From contig NW_003314318.1 of NCBI RefSeq assembly GCF_000143415.4, positions 514,971 to 578,970 of the forward strand: a DNA stretch of 64,000 nt, given 5' to 3'. Shown piece after piece: positions 45,901 through 57,765 of the stretch. The translations under genes were made by a program, and so were the position numbers. The notes below the pieces were generated by a model. It had not been told where the DNA came from and did not search any database. It saw only the letters and a list, made by a program, of their open reading frames with translations. Position 1 is the stretch's first letter. Every line of letters starts with the position of its first letter. Origin of the DNA: Selaginella moellendorffii (lineage: Eukaryota; Streptophyta; Lycopodiopsida; Selaginellales; Selaginellaceae).

Positions 45901-48158
45901 TGGTTCACCAGTCCCATCTGCCTTCGCAACCACATAAGATGCAATTCTCGAATGTCCACGTTGTCAAGCATAACTTGACCAGCAACAGGATCATAGAACC
46001 TTTCTATCAGAGAAATGATGGTGGACTTTCCAGATCCACTGCTCCCAACCAACGCGACCGTCTTTTCTGAAGGCAAAATATATGCGTAAGTACGCCAAAC
46101 TTATGCTCTGGAAAGGAGAACGTACTGGCTGGAACGTGAAGAGTGAAAGATTTCAAAACCAGAGCTCCCGGTCTCGAAGGATATGCGAACTCAACCTCTT
46201 TGAGGTCCAAGTTACCTTCAACTTTGCTAAGCGTTTTCCCACTCGAATCATTTGTGTCGATAGGGGGAACGCGTTGAATCATTTTGAAAATTCTGGTACC
46301 AGCTACACGTCCTTCTGCAAAAGCTTTCATGTTGGGCGTAGCATTTCCCAAAGCTCTGGAAAACGCCATGAGATCACCAAGACAGAAACAAAATATTTTT
46401 AAAAAACTTACATGCCACCAGAAAGCACCGCAAATCCTGTTGTCAAAACTTGACCACCATTTGCACGGTGTTGCATCACAAGCTCGCTGCCATACCACGC
46501 CATGAAGGCCCACAGGGCGAAGTTGATGCCACTGGAACCCATGGCAAGTCCTTTGGCAAGTCCTTGTTTGAGTCCAAGCTTCACTGTGCCATCCAGGGCT
46601 GCCGAATACTTCTCTGTCGTCTTCTTCTCTGCCACGAATGAGTAGACCGTTCGGACCGACGACAGTCCTTGTTCAGCAATTGTTCCTGCTTCTTTGTATG
46701 CGCTCTGCCTACGAATCGCAAACTCGGACAGAGCCTTGCTGTACAGTGAGCCTGGAATTATCAACAGCGGGAAAAACGGCAGCATCACAAGTGCTAGCCT
46801 CCATATCTGTGTGAATCCGACGAAGTATCCACCCACGAAGTGGGATAAGTTTTCGATAAAGTTCCCAACCTGCAAGCGTAACAAGATTTTCTTTAGATAA
46901 ATGTAAGCAATATCGGAAAGGGTTTCACCTTCTCGCTAATCGCTTCTTGTACGAGAAGTGTGTCCACTGAAACATTTCCAACAACCTCAGCTGTGGACAT
47001 GTCGCTGTCAAAATACCCCACATTTTGCCTGAGAATCGCACGCAAGTAGTCTGCACGGATTCTTGCCACTTGCCGTTCTCCAGTCTTCATCCAGCAGCTT
47101 ACTTCTGTAGGATGCCACCAGACAAAGTTCATCAGCACCACAATTTTAAAACGGAACCTTACAACGAAGGAAGGGAAAGTCTCACCGAGGTACGAGGCCA
47201 CCAAAGCAACAGCCGCTGTGTATACCAAGAATGTCGCATCCTGGAAAACTTGGGTGTTAGGGGCGAATGATAAAAAAAAACGTTCGGCCTAAGTATGAAA
47301 ACATTGAACATTTTGCACGAATTCGCACAAGGCATTCGACCCACAACGGAGCTGCCTGGTGTCACTTGTGTGATTGCGTGCTCGGCCAAGTTTTTGGTGG
47401 CACGCCACCGCCCTCACACCTAACTCCGCTATCAATCCAAAGCAAGCACGAAGAAACAAATGAAGAACAAAAAAGAAAATGAAGATCGAGAAAAGAAAGC
47501 CATACTCAAATCTCTGCCATGCCAATTTAAATGCCCAGAGCAGGCATTTGTTGGTGCCAGCCAGGAGGAGCATTCCCCGCTTACACACACTCGAGAGTCT
47601 TGCTTGGGCTCGCTGATCTAAAGCCAGACCAGCATTAGCGAAGAAAGGAGCTTTCTTCACAAACAAGCTAGATTCTCACACAATCTCAATCAAAAAGAGG
47701 AAAAGCCGGAAGGAAAGAAAGCATTGAAAAGAAATAAAGAATCCAGGGAGCGATTTGAGGATCGATCGATTTGATCTTACCTCAGATACTCTCCTCGCCA
47801 GCTCCACGGGACGATTCTGGAGGCTCCCGAAATTGTTGATGAGGTGGCTCTGGACGACCAGAATCGCCGGGAAGATCAAGCCGCTCACCATCGCCGCCAC
47901 CGATCCGACGAGCATCAGCACCACATCGTAGCGATCCGCGTAGCTGAGGAGCTGCCAGTAGGAGACGACCTCTCTATCGCCGCCCCCGCCCGGCTCCTCC
48001 TCGGATTTCTTGGAATTCCCTGCGCGATCGGCGCCGCCGGATGCATGGCGCCGCCCGGGGCAAGAAATCCTCGCCATGCATTCCCTGCCGCATCCGACAT
48101 TGCGAGCTCGCCCTGGGAATCGTGATGCCTCGCCCGGCGTCGCTGGAATTGGGGCCAT
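42915..48158 (-). CDS. ABC transporter, B subfamily (MDR/P-glycoprotein type full transporter)
   Basis: Nine exons (48158-47781, 47240-47186, 47104-46929, 46869-46412, 46355-46126, 46066-45756, 45707-44814, 44756-43759, 43386-42915) give about 1323 aa arranged TMD1-NBD1-TMD2-NBD2. NBD1 has Walker [10 protein letters not shown] (about 438), signature [14 protein letters not shown] and Walker [16 protein letters not shown]2 has GESGCGKSS (about 1076), LSGGQ (about 1182) and the same Walker [18 protein letters not shown] is the characteristic intracellular loop of plant ABCBs. Members export auxin, alkaloids or xenobiotics at the plasma membrane; the substrate is unknown here. The N-terminal 60 residues are unusually Gly/Arg-rich, and the start could be the ATG at 48077 instead. 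The first intron (540 bp) is long for this window. Both ATPase sites are intact. Confidence 0.93.
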
Positions 48159-49250
48159 GGACACCGAAATATTTGGCAAGCCGCGGAGATCACACACTCG
48201 ATACCATCAATCATGCGCTTTCGATGGCGGTGTGGCCCCGGATCACAGAATCATAGAAATCGCTCGCTTGCGGCCTAAGAAGCGTCGCGCATCGATCAAG
48301 CCCACCGCGTTTGAGCGACACAAAGAATTTAAATAGGGCTATTCTCAAAGCGCCACACTGTAACAGGTGTATGGCGAAATGGCTCTCTTCCAGGGCGAAT
48401 TTAAAGGAAGCAAACTAAGCGATTAGAAAAAAGAAAAATGGGAGTCTAGCCTGGATGGAATGAACGAAAGCTTGGATAGATTGGTTCCAATGGAAGTGTT
48501 GTTTCGCAAAAAAGGAGCTTCTCTGCACTCTACACATCCACACACCATTTTCATGATGCGGATTTATAGGCACACATGAACTTGTACGGGAAAAGGACCA
48601 TCCTTTTATTCTCGATTTTAATACTTTAATATACACAGCAATAAAATAAAATAGTATTTTTTCTCCTGAACTTCGAAAAATATTATATTTTAAAGCTATA
48701 ATGAACAGCGGCAACAGATAAGTTATAACGTTGTGCCTGCGCTGGCTCAATGGGCGCGAGACATGTAATATTCGGTCCCCATATTTTGTGAACGGTGTCA
48801 AGCACTCGCGCTTGTTTAAGCTGTGCTTTCGTGGGAATCGCATGAATCGAAGGTTTGTTTTCGATTGTAACACCAGCTGATTGCAGAATCTGGATCCAAA
48901 CTGCTCTATTGAACTTGACAGCAAAAATTAGACTATAAAACCCAATGATATTTTTCACTGTACCACTGTTTGCATCACTGAATTCATAATCAGTGTCTTG
49001 CTTTTAAACTGGATAGAATAAAACACACAGGGGTGGCACAAGGTTGAGTGGAGCTGGGCATATGCTGGGGCGAGGAGAATGCCCTTGCCCTTTTTAACAG
49101 GCATCAAATATTTGTGGAGATTTGGCTGCACTGCACACAAACTCTTCTAGCCCCTTCCCTTTGCTCAAAGTTGGTGGCAAACACAAAAAGAATGTCCCCT
49201 TCTTGGGGCAGATGGTGCAAGTGTTGATGGATGCATTTGTCTTCCTTCCA

Positions 49251-49284
<34 letters not shown>

Positions 49285-51744
49285 ACATGTGTGTGTGTGT
49301 GTGTGTGTGTGTGATCACAAAAGGTCTCCATCTGGGCTTTTCCTGCAACTTGCAAATTTCTTTTGTGTCCTGCTGTGTATAGAGCTCTCAATGCAAACAA
49401 CTTGAGCTACTCTTGCTAAGAGGAGACAGTCTTTCAGCTAAGTATTACAACAAAATCACCAAAACCACCAGTTGCATTAGACCAAGCTTTAGATTCAAGA
49501 AAACTGTCTGGTTAAAGTTTAGCCAAATACCATGCCAACTTGTCTTGTTGGTCAAAGGCAAAGTCTCCTCCTATCTTAAGATTCTCCCTGGGCACCACAA
49601 GATCAAAACAACACCTACATACAACTTCTTTGATATGACTTCCTGATCGATTTCAACAGAAGATTAGACGTCACTTCCTATCACTCACACAGAACCTGGA
49701 CACATTCTCTCACAGGCCAAGAGGATTGGGAAAGGGCGATGTCGATGAGGCCATCCAATTTGCTGCCGGAATTGGTTTTGCTTGTACAAGGTATTCTTTG
49801 GACATGCACAAGGGACGGAAGGTGGCGTTTTTGGTGTCAAAAGAGGGTCCGTGCAAGAACCTCTGCCTGCTACCAAGGAGCACTTTGACGGAAATGGTGG
49901 TCACATGTCAAACCTCACAAAGAGGCTTTGCGGTTTGACAATGGGCTACAGACGTGGCAGAGATGACAGTCGAACATTCGTCCTGGCAAAAGCTGGCAAA
50001 TATCAGAGCCTAGCTCAAATTTCCCGAGCATAATCAGGTCCATGTTGTGGCAATCACCTGCAGTGCCAGATCCAAAGGGACATTTGTGTGCTCAACTCTA
50101 GACGCTTCATGGTTTACAGTGGCCACCTTTTTTATTTCCCAGTGGCATGCAGCTGGAAAGCAAAGAAAACAGAAAAGACGAGCTGAATAGATAAGAGGTG
50201 TGCAAAGAAGCAAAGGCAGTGCTCACGCCTCACATAGAGAATGCACTCCTACAGAGCACCATACTTTATTCCGACTGCTTAGTGCTGTCTAAGATATATA
50301 TTAAATTTATAAAAGTTGGCAAAACTAATTTTTGGTTGCTGAAACAAGCAAGGGAATCTAAAACAGGTGCCATGAAACTCGTGCAGAGGAAGTGGCCCTC
50401 ACCAAGTGGACACAGGCCGGCTTTTTACATGTGATACTCTTGCCTTGAGTGTCAAAACTTCTGCCACGTCCTATAGACTTGGAGCACGACTTTGAAAATG
50501 AAACTGCAAAGAATTTGTAGAAATTCAAGCCTTCTTGTTGGCAAGACGAATTGGTGGCTGGAATTCATCGGTTCAAGCTTCAGCTGTTCACAGCGTTGTG
50601 ATCACAGCGACCTCGTGATGGTGATTTTGATGGAGCCAAAGCCGGGTCGACGCGAAAGAGTTCTATCTTTGTCCAAATTGCTTCCATTATCATCTAAATT
50701 AGGTGTAAGACCACTGAGTTGTCCCTCTTTTCAGTGTTGGATGACTTTGATCTTTGTCTAGAGATTTTTCCAGGGGTCGTTGTCTTCCCTTTTGCTGGAT
50801 GAACTTCAGCCTAAAGTCTAAAAGCCCCGGAATCTTTTCCGTACTCTCACACCAACGTCACAGCTCCAGATCTGTATATGTCTCATCAAATCACTTTGGA
50901 TTTTTACAAATCTATCTAGCCCAAGAGATTAGATCGGAATGGCATAGAAATTCATAGTGCTTTGCGCTGTTAAACAAGCGAGTCGCAATCTCAATCGCGC
51001 CAGTAATGTGTCCGTAGACGTCACTCACTTCGTTGGACAAAAATTTCAAGACGACCTCTATTGACCGGATCGAAGTCGCTATATACACACACAAAGCGTG
51101 ATCGATACGATTGATTGAACCCGCGCTAACACACGCAACATCAAACTAACATATTTTCGAAAGTTGGCCATAGAGAAAATAGGAGGAGCATGTCAAAGAG
51201 CAGGAGGGGCCAGTCAAGCGTGGGACTTCGGGAAATTCTCTGAAAAGTGGCAAGGGAAAAGCGCCTATCAGACACAAGGATTACTATTGGTACCATTATT
51301 GAAGCTCGCAGAAAGGATGAAAAATTAATTTAAAATTACGACCTTTTCAAAAAATTAAATATTAAAAAATAAAAAAAAACCTGAGAAAAGAGTAACTTAC
51401 GTGTTCTCCACTTTCACTGCCTGACATCAGCCACTCTATCATTCTCACCACAAACACACACACATTTTCTTGTGTCGATCAATTCATCGCTCTCGTACCC
51501 TGCCGGTCGTCCTATCAACAAGAATTTACCCGACAAAAGCTTCCACATCTTTTGGCGCCTGGAGTGTAGATCCGAAACTTCTAGAAGACTTTGACTATAA
51601 TGTCACCATTCCCTTGACCTAAGAAGTCAACATGTTTTGACCGTAGAGTCAAAATTAGTCAAACAGAATCGAACCTTGAAACGATGCTTGGGGATATAGG
51701 GCTTTTTCGTTTGTAGGGTTCTTCGGGGCACTTGTAGCGAAGGA
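48159..51744. other. Gene-poor stretch of 3.6 kb
   Basis: No gene could be supported. Open frames of 70-170 codons (for example 48924-48415 and 48958-48683 on minus, 49413-49646 and 49782-50033 on plus) show no known domain and no matching splice signals. The ABCB promoter is expected near 48160-48500. A compound microsatellite is listed separately. From about 51290 to 51400 the DNA is AT-rich with A runs. A telobox TAGGGTT near 51714-51720 belongs to the ATP synthase subunit gene. Confidence 0.5.
49251..49313. repeat. Compound microsatellite (TC)n(AC)n-(GT)n
   Basis: TCTCTC about 10 units, then ACACACACACAC, a short ATACAT, and about 12 GT units follow each other without interruption. The AC and GT halves are self-complementary and can fold into a hairpin with a 6-base loop. 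Useful as a polymorphic marker; no coding role. Confidence 0.95.
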
Positions 51745-52801
51745 ATGGCGATGTGGAGGGGAGGGATTCTCCGAGCTGCGTCTCGGCTCCATCCGGTAAG
51801 CCCAGGGATCCTGCATTTTGGATTGATTGATCTTGGATGCGGCAGCCGGTGAGGTCTGGATTCGAGGGCGTGTCATGCCGAGCGTTTGCCGAGCAGGCAG
51901 AGGAGGAGCCAAAAGGTGTGATTTTGAGCAATTCTTGCGCGCTTTCTTACGGTTTTCTCTCATAGATATTGTCAAGGAGAAATTCATCGAGAAGCTGGAG
52001 CTTTTGTTCAACTTGACTAGGGAGTTTAGAAAGTTCCGGATTGTCATCGACCCTGATGATCCCAAGGTTGTCAAGGAGCTCTCGGATAACATCTTGCAAG
52101 CCCGATCGAAGTAAGTCATCCAGCGATCAAAGTTTCCATTCATCTTTTTCGTTTTCTTTTTCTTGTGGAACAGCGTTGGCTTGCCTCCTCCAGAAGTGCA
52201 GCTACAAAATATGATGGAAGGATTGGCGCAGCGATCCAAGTCTGTGCGCCAGTTTTACGAGAAGCTTGGCCGCTTTCAAGCCTCGTAAGTTCTCCTGTTT
52301 CTCTGTCTGGCCGGTGTCACGAATTTCGTCCTTCTTTTGTTCCTCCAGCAAAGGCATGGAAGACGTCGAGGGCAACAAGGCAATGATGGAAGTGATCGAC
52401 GCAGTAGAGAGTAAAATCGGTAAGCCGCTCACTCGAGATGACAAGGAAGGCATGAAGCTGTTTGAGGAACAAAGCGCTGCTGCGTTGAAGAGGTAACGTT
52501 GGTATACACTCGATCCACTAAACTTCTTTCTTTGCCAGGCTTGACACCGATCCAGAGAAATTCGACGAGTACATGGAGCAGCGAAATCTCGACAAGGCCA
52601 AGTTGCTGCTGCTGACAATGAAGAAAGGAGCGTCAGAGACAATCGATAGATTCATGAAGTACGTACCGGGTGTTCTCCCTGTTCATCTGTTTGATCTTTT
52701 CTTGCAGGGACAAAACCGACTTTGAGCTCAACTATAAAGAGCTCGATGCCCGGACCTTCCTCCGCTTGCCTGGAGAGGGCTTCCAAAAGCCAGCAGCGTG
52801 A
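51745..52801 (+). CDS. Mitochondrial ATP synthase 24 kDa (FAd) subunit
   Basis: Seven exons (51745-51795, 51846-51915, 51966-52110, 52174-52284, 52349-52492, 52539-52658, 52708-52801) give 244 aa, matching the plant family length of about 240. The N-terminus (MAMWRGGILRAASRLHPVRS-like, basic and amphipathic) is a mitochondrial presequence. Conserved blocks are FRIVIDPDDPKVVKELSDN, NKAMMEVIDAVESKIGKPLT, RDDKEGMKLFEEQ, the NLDKAKLLLLTMKK helix and LDARTFL near the end. This is the plant-specific FAd subunit (24 kDa; Arabidopsis MGP1) of F1Fo ATP synthase, needed for pollen mitochondrial function. I matched it from memory of the family; the match runs over the whole length. All introns are 50-70 bp. 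Confidence 0.85.
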
Positions 52802-53173
52802 AAACACCAGTATCGAAGATTTCAAAAGAGAGAGGCAAAGAACCTGAATAACCAATTTTGGACTGAAGCTTTGGAAAATCTCTGTATTCTTTTCTTTCGT
52901 TGTCCTGATAATGTTGATAATCTGGATGGATGCTCGGCCTGGGCTCAGCACAACAAAAGCAAAACACAGCCTCGATTCGATATAAAGAACAAAAGTTACA
53001 AAAGTGTAGAGTGGTCAAAAACGAGAAAGAAGAACAAGAGAGAAAAAAAAAGAATGGGAACCTGGCTCTCTCTAGTATGTATATTATTACTCCACGACGA
53101 CGACGACGATCTTCATACCTGCTGCTGTCGAAGCTTATTCTTCCTCCCAAAGGTAAGAACCAACGAAGGAAAG

Positions 53174-54979
53174 CTAGTAATTGTAACCATACCCGTATGA
53201 TGCTCCGCCCATTCCCATGCCGTAAGAATAGTGGCCATACTGAGGATGCCCGTTCCCGTAGTAACTCGTGTAGCCATACTGCCCTTGCATCCCATTTTGC
53301 TGGTACTGGTTCCATAGCTGCTGCTCCTGAGTGAGAAGCCTTTGCTTTTGCTGCATGTCCGCCATTTGCACGAACGGTGGCGGAGGAACACCGAGCGAGG
53401 CCGAGAAGGGGTCCTCGTCCACCGTCCCGGACGGAGCTGGAAGCGCGAGATAGTTCGTCGGCTTGCCCGGGATCGCGACACTGCTGGCGCTCCCGGCCGG
53501 CATGCTCGACACCGCCTTTTGAGCCACGCTGCCTTGCTCGTACATGCTGTCGAGGAGGAGCTGGTCGAAGTTGCCGGCGAGTGAGGTGGTGGGAGTCTTG
53601 GCGAGATTGCTGGCCTCGGTCACCAACGCAAGCTCCCACCCGGCTTTGCCATTCTCCGAGTAGGAGGCGGCGCTGCCGCCATTGGCCTGGGGAGTGCTCG
53701 AGCCGAACGGCTCCCACTTTCCATTCGCCGACGGAGCGTCGGAGAACAAGGCCAGCGCGAGCCTGTCACCCTCGGCAACCATGGTCGACTTGTCCAGGTT
53801 GAGAAGGTCGGCGTCCTTCTCCTCTACCTGTGGCTCCGGCTCCGGAGCGGGAGGCTCCACTGGAGGCGCTGGCAAGGCCTTGATACCATTGTAATCGATG
53901 TCCTCGGGCTCCGACTCCTCGGCCTTGGGTGGCGGACTGGGCTCAGGGCTCTTTGGTCTCTGAGCGCGAGAGCCAGAGCGAGATCTCTCCCTGAGCGAGT
54001 CTTCCAGAGTGTCTAGATGGTCCTGCGCCACCTTGACTATCGTGGGGTAGTCCGAGGACCTTCCCACTCCGATGTGCTTGCAAACGTTGTAAAAGGAGTC
54101 GAGCTCCTCGGACTGCTTGGCGGACTTCGCATAGATGTCGAAAGCCTTGGTTGACTCCTGATACTCCATGTCAAAGAAGGCCTCCAGGAGCACCGTGATG
54201 CCGTCTCGGATCTCTCCATACAACTGGAAGCTCTCCTTGATGATCATGTAGAGGCAGATCTGGGTGAGACGGTGGTACCGCGCAGCACCCGCGGGCCTGC
54301 AAGCCAGCATACGCTCCATGATCCGCTGCATCACCGGCAGCTTCTCCAGCAGCATGTCGGGCTTCATGTCTTTCGTCTTGAGCTGGCCGGTGGTTTGTCT
54401 CGGAGGAGATTCTCGTCGTCTATCATCGTAGTAGTCCCTGGAATCGCTGTATCTGTACTCCTCGTTCCTGTAGCCACCACCATCGTATCCTCCACGCTCA
54501 CGCTTGGGCGCTTGTCCGGGAGAAAAGACATGGCAGTCGAGGCGCTCGTCGAGGTAGAGCGCGTAAGTCCGAACGAACGCCGTGTAGTCCCACCCATTGG
54601 ACCGCGACTCGTCCGTGAAGGCTGAGAGCATGAGCATTCTCCTCCCCATTCTAGCCAGCTCCTCCTCGAAGGTCGGATCGCCTTCTCGAAGCAGGCGATG
54701 CGTGACCATGAGGGTTTTGATGGCGACCACCCAGTTCCTCGTCTTGCCGAGCCGCCTGGCCAGCAGCCCCAGGCACGCATTCACGTAGCCTCGCGAGTAG
54801 GAGGTCAGGTAGAGGAGCTCGTGGACGTACTTGTCATCCACGGGCACCTCTTCATGGCTTGTGGCCTTGACGACGGCAACCTCGAGCTCTGGAACGCTGG
54901 AGCCCGCGACCTTGGCGATGCCGATGGTGGTCTGATCCTTGACGGCCCCCAGCGCCTTGCGAATAGCCCGCGGCGCCAT
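53174..54979 (-). CDS. Clathrin assembly protein, ANTH domain (AP180/CALM family)
   Basis: A single exon encodes 601 aa from the ATG at 54979. The ANTH domain (about residues 25-330) begins MAPRAIRKALGAVKDQTTIG and contains DDKYVHELLYLTSYSRGYVN, LARRLGKTRNWVVAIKTLMV and HRLLREGDPTF, the phosphoinositide-binding face of the family. The C-terminal half is unstructured and carries endocytic linear motifs: a clathrin-box-like DLLNLDKS (about 390), a DPFSASLG (DPF, about 520) and a Tyr/Gly-rich tail (GYTSYYGNGHPQYG, ending YGYGYNY). Length, intronless structure and long acidic Pro/Glu linker (PEPSPPPKAEESEPED) match plant ECA-type adaptors acting in clathrin-mediated endocytosis at the plasma membrane or cell plate. 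The exact paralogue is not resolved. Confidence 0.95.
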   Translation of the reverse strand: MAPRAIRKALGAVKDQTTIGIAKVAGSSVPELEVAVVKATSHEEVPVDDKYVHELLYLTSYSRGYVNACLGLLARRLGKTRNWVVAIKTLMVTHRLLREGDPTFEEELARMGRRMLMLSAFTDESRSNGWDYTAFVRTYALYLDERLDCHVFSPGQAPKRERGGYDGGGYRNEEYRYSDSRDYYDDRRRESPPRQTTGQLKTKDMKPDMLLEKLPVMQRIMERMLACRPAGAARYHRLTQICLYMIIKESFQLYGEIRDGITVLLEAFFDMEYQESTKAFDIYAKSAKQSEELDSFYNVCKHIGVGRSSDYPTIVKVAQDHLDTLEDSLRERSRSGSRAQRPKSPEPSPPPKAEESEPEDIDYNGIKALPAPPVEPPAPEPEPQVEEKDADLLNLDKSTMVAEGDRLALALFSDAPSANGKWEPFGSSTPQANGGSAASYSENGKAGWELALVTEASNLAKTPTTSLAGNFDQLLLDSMYEQGSVAQKAVSSMPAGSASSVAIPGKPTNYLALPAPSGTVDEDPFSASLGVPPPPFVQMADMQQKQRLLTQEQQLWNQYQQNGMQGQYGYTSYYGNGHPQYGHYSYGMGMGGASYGYGYNY

Positions 54980-55586
54980 TCCCTTGTTCCCTGTCCCGCG
55001 AGATTTCCACCGAAAAGCTCGAAATTTCCAGAGATTTCAGCCTGGAACGATCCCGCGGCACCAGATCGGGAGATGTCGGTGGAAATCCTCACCGGAGCTG
55101 AGAAAATGCTCTACGATTCCTGCCTAGAAATGAAATACCATACCGTGACTAGCAGATTTCTCACGCGCTGGCGGACGAGCCGCAGCGCCCTGAGCGATTT
55201 GTCGCAGCGATCGAGCTAGAGCGGCAAAAATGCGCCTAGATCTAGACAGCACAAAGCTCCATATCTAGGGCGGCACCTACTATACGCGCACGAAGGGCAA
55301 AACACACCCTGTTGCCTTTACTTTGAGAGCATATTCCGGCAAAGCTGTCTCCAAAAAGGAGCATATTCCGTTTGCATGCCCAGTAAAACGTCAATTTCTC
55401 CATCCAACGGCCACAAGCGCGTTGATTGTTCAACGCTTTTTGACGTGGCATGCCACGTGTGCTTGTGTGGGGATCCAACGGTGCAGCGCCGGTGCTGGAA
55501 TCGATGGCGGGGATGCCTCGTGGCTTATCATCTTCACAGAATTATTAAGCTTTTCTTTTGTTTCACAGGGGCAGAGTAGGAGGACG
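54980..55586. promoter_or_regulatory. Bidirectional upstream region of the ANTH adaptor and TIC40
   Basis: About 600 bp separate the divergent genes. It contains GACGTGGCATGCCACGTGTG near 55441-55460, with one G-box (CACGTG) and an imperfect palindrome. Open frames here are in non-coding phases with no domain. Confidence 0.45.
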
Positions 55587-57541
55587 ATGGCGATGGCGCA
55601 TTCCTTAGGGTTTGGAGCCCTAGCCCTACATTGGCGCGATGGAGCACCGGGCGCGGCCACGTCCTCCTCGGTGCGGTTTTACCGCAGTCGGAGAGCTCCT
55701 CAGCGCCTGGTACTCTCGCCTCTCTCGAATCGCGAGCGATTGTCCGTCCGGTGCCAAAGCCGCAGTCCAGGTAAATTCTAAGTTCTTCCAGCATTGGAGC
55801 AGTATGTAATTCGCAAATGCAGCACAAGATCAGGCTGCTGGATCGGCAGAGCTTCAAACTGTCTCGGTTCCTCCAACGCAACCAGCTTACATGTAAGTGA
55901 ATGGAGTATTACTTCCTTGGCTAATCTATTACATTTTGTCTCTGCCTTTGTAACTTAGTGGTTCTCCATTGCTTTGGGTTGGAGTTGGCGTTGGCCTCTC
56001 GGTTCTTTTTTCCTGGGTACGCAATTTTCTCCCTTTTTTTCATTCGCTTTGCTGACACAAATTCTCGTACTTTGTTCCAGGCAGCTAACTACGTAAAGGT
56101 AGAAAATTCACGTATTACAAATCCAGTCTTAACTTTCGTGTTTTTCCAGAAACAAGCTATGCAACAGGCACTCAAATCGATGATGTCTGGCCCTGGACAA
56201 AACCAATTTGGCAATATGCCCATTCCTCCGTTTCCATTTCCTGTCCCGCCGCAGCCACAGCAGCAACCGATGCAAACTTTTCAACCACCAGTTTCTTCTT
56301 CCCAGGCTACTCAACCTCAAGCATCCGCTTCCGCTACCGCTGTTGTCGAAAGTACCGAAGCGACATCGTATTCCGAGACGCAGACGCCCACGCCAGTCTC
56401 GGAGAATAACAAACCCGGTTTGTGTCTTTGTTCTCAATGCTACGCTATTCACGAGCTAAAGTTGCTGTTTCGCAGCATTCACTGATGTAAATGTGGAGGC
56501 GGAAGTATCTACTGTTAAAATAAACGCTGAGGCAACAGAGGTGAAGGAAAATGCGAACGACGTGTTTTTCAAGGATGCAGAGGTTAGTGCGAGTTTAAGT
56601 GGATTTTTTCTTGAGTCTGACTTTATTCTTTGAAGGTAAGAGATAGCGGAACAGGTTTCACTTGGAACACTGACGGTGCGGCTTCAACATCATCTTCTGA
56701 TGGTAAGAGCTAAATTTTCGGTGAGGTGCCAACTCGTTTTCTACAGGAAAAGCAAATTCTTTTTTCTCGGTTGAGAATTTGGAAAAGATGCTTGAGGATC
56801 CTACGGTTCAACAAATGGTTTACCCGTAAGGATTCACTATTGTCACTTAAATCGACACTAATGCTGTTGTCTGCCAGGTACTTACCACAAGAAATGAGAA
56901 ATCCCAGCACTTTCAAATGTGAGTAATAGGAGTAGAAAAATTGCTGCTGATGCTCCGGTTTTCAGGGATGATGCAGAATCCTCAATTCAGGACCCAGCTC
57001 CAGGAGATGCTGTAAGTTTCTTGTCACGTTCTCCACACTGTTCTGATCTGTTTTGAACAGCAATAACATGACCGAGGATGGGGCCTGGAAGAACGGACAA
57101 ATGGGGGACGTGCTGAAAAACTTCAATCCCAATAATCAGGAACTAAAACAACAATTTGGTATGGTTGCGCTTATCACGTCTTCTCACGCTCATGACAAGC
57201 TTTGGAATCACAGAGCAAATAGGACTGTCCCCGGAAGAAGTGATGGCGAAAATGGTAGCAAATCCAGAGATAGCCATGGCTTTCCAGAATCCCAAAATCC
57301 AGGCAGCACTCATCGATGTAAGACAGCACGCATGTTTTCCTTCGTCCAGGAGCTAATCTTTGTTGTGGTTTGATGCGCAGTGCTCCCAGAATCCTACCAA
57401 CATAACGAAGTATCAGAACGATAAAGAGGTGAGTTAGTCTCTTGTGTTCTCCGTGTTCTTCTATAAATTTTTTTTTCTCTCTTCCAGGTCATGGATGTGT
57501 TTAATAAGATTGCCGAGCTATTCCCAATCAAAGGCTTTTGA
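55587..57541 (+). CDS. TIC40: Chloroplast inner envelope translocon component Tic40
   Basis: Fourteen exons (55587-55770, 55823-55892, 55959-56016, 56081-56098, 56150-56417, 56476-56582, 56636-56702, 56747-56825, 56878-56918, 56966-57011, 57061-57158, 57214-57317, 57381-57428, 57488-57541) give 413 aa. The N-terminus is a transit peptide, followed by a single membrane span (PLLWVGVGVGLSVLFSW). KKQAMQQALKSMM and a Pro/Gln-rich spacer come next. The C-terminus holds the TPR-like part and the Hip/Hop-type domain: LSPEEVMAKMVANPEIAMAF, QNPTNITKYQNDKE and VMDVFNKIAELFP. Tic40 recruits Hsp93/ClpC to Tic110 during protein import into the stroma. Exon 4 is a micro-exon of 18 bp (AANYVK). All phases agree. 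Confidence 0.95.
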
Positions 57542-57765
57542 TGAAACGCCAGGACCAGATTTAGAGAACAGAAATTTTTGGAAGGTTATACGGCGTGATC
57601 CTTTCTTTGGCTCGAAAGTGCCACGAGAGAAAAAAAGAAAAAAAAAGAAGAAAGCCTGTGTACATTAAACTTAAGACAATGGGCTTGGATTTCCTCTTTG
57701 AAATAGAATTTGCGCAGTGGATGAGAGAAAGAATGTCGCTCGGCGTGTAGGGTTTGAGCGGGGGA

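Noticed and set aside
48415-48958. Minus-strand open frames in the gene-poor stretch
   Set aside because: No family similarity, no splice support and ordinary chance length; not enough to call a gene.
54698-55219. 173-codon plus-strand open frame spanning the start of the ANTH gene
   Set aside because: It is antisense to the ANTH coding sequence and promoter and has no domain of its own.
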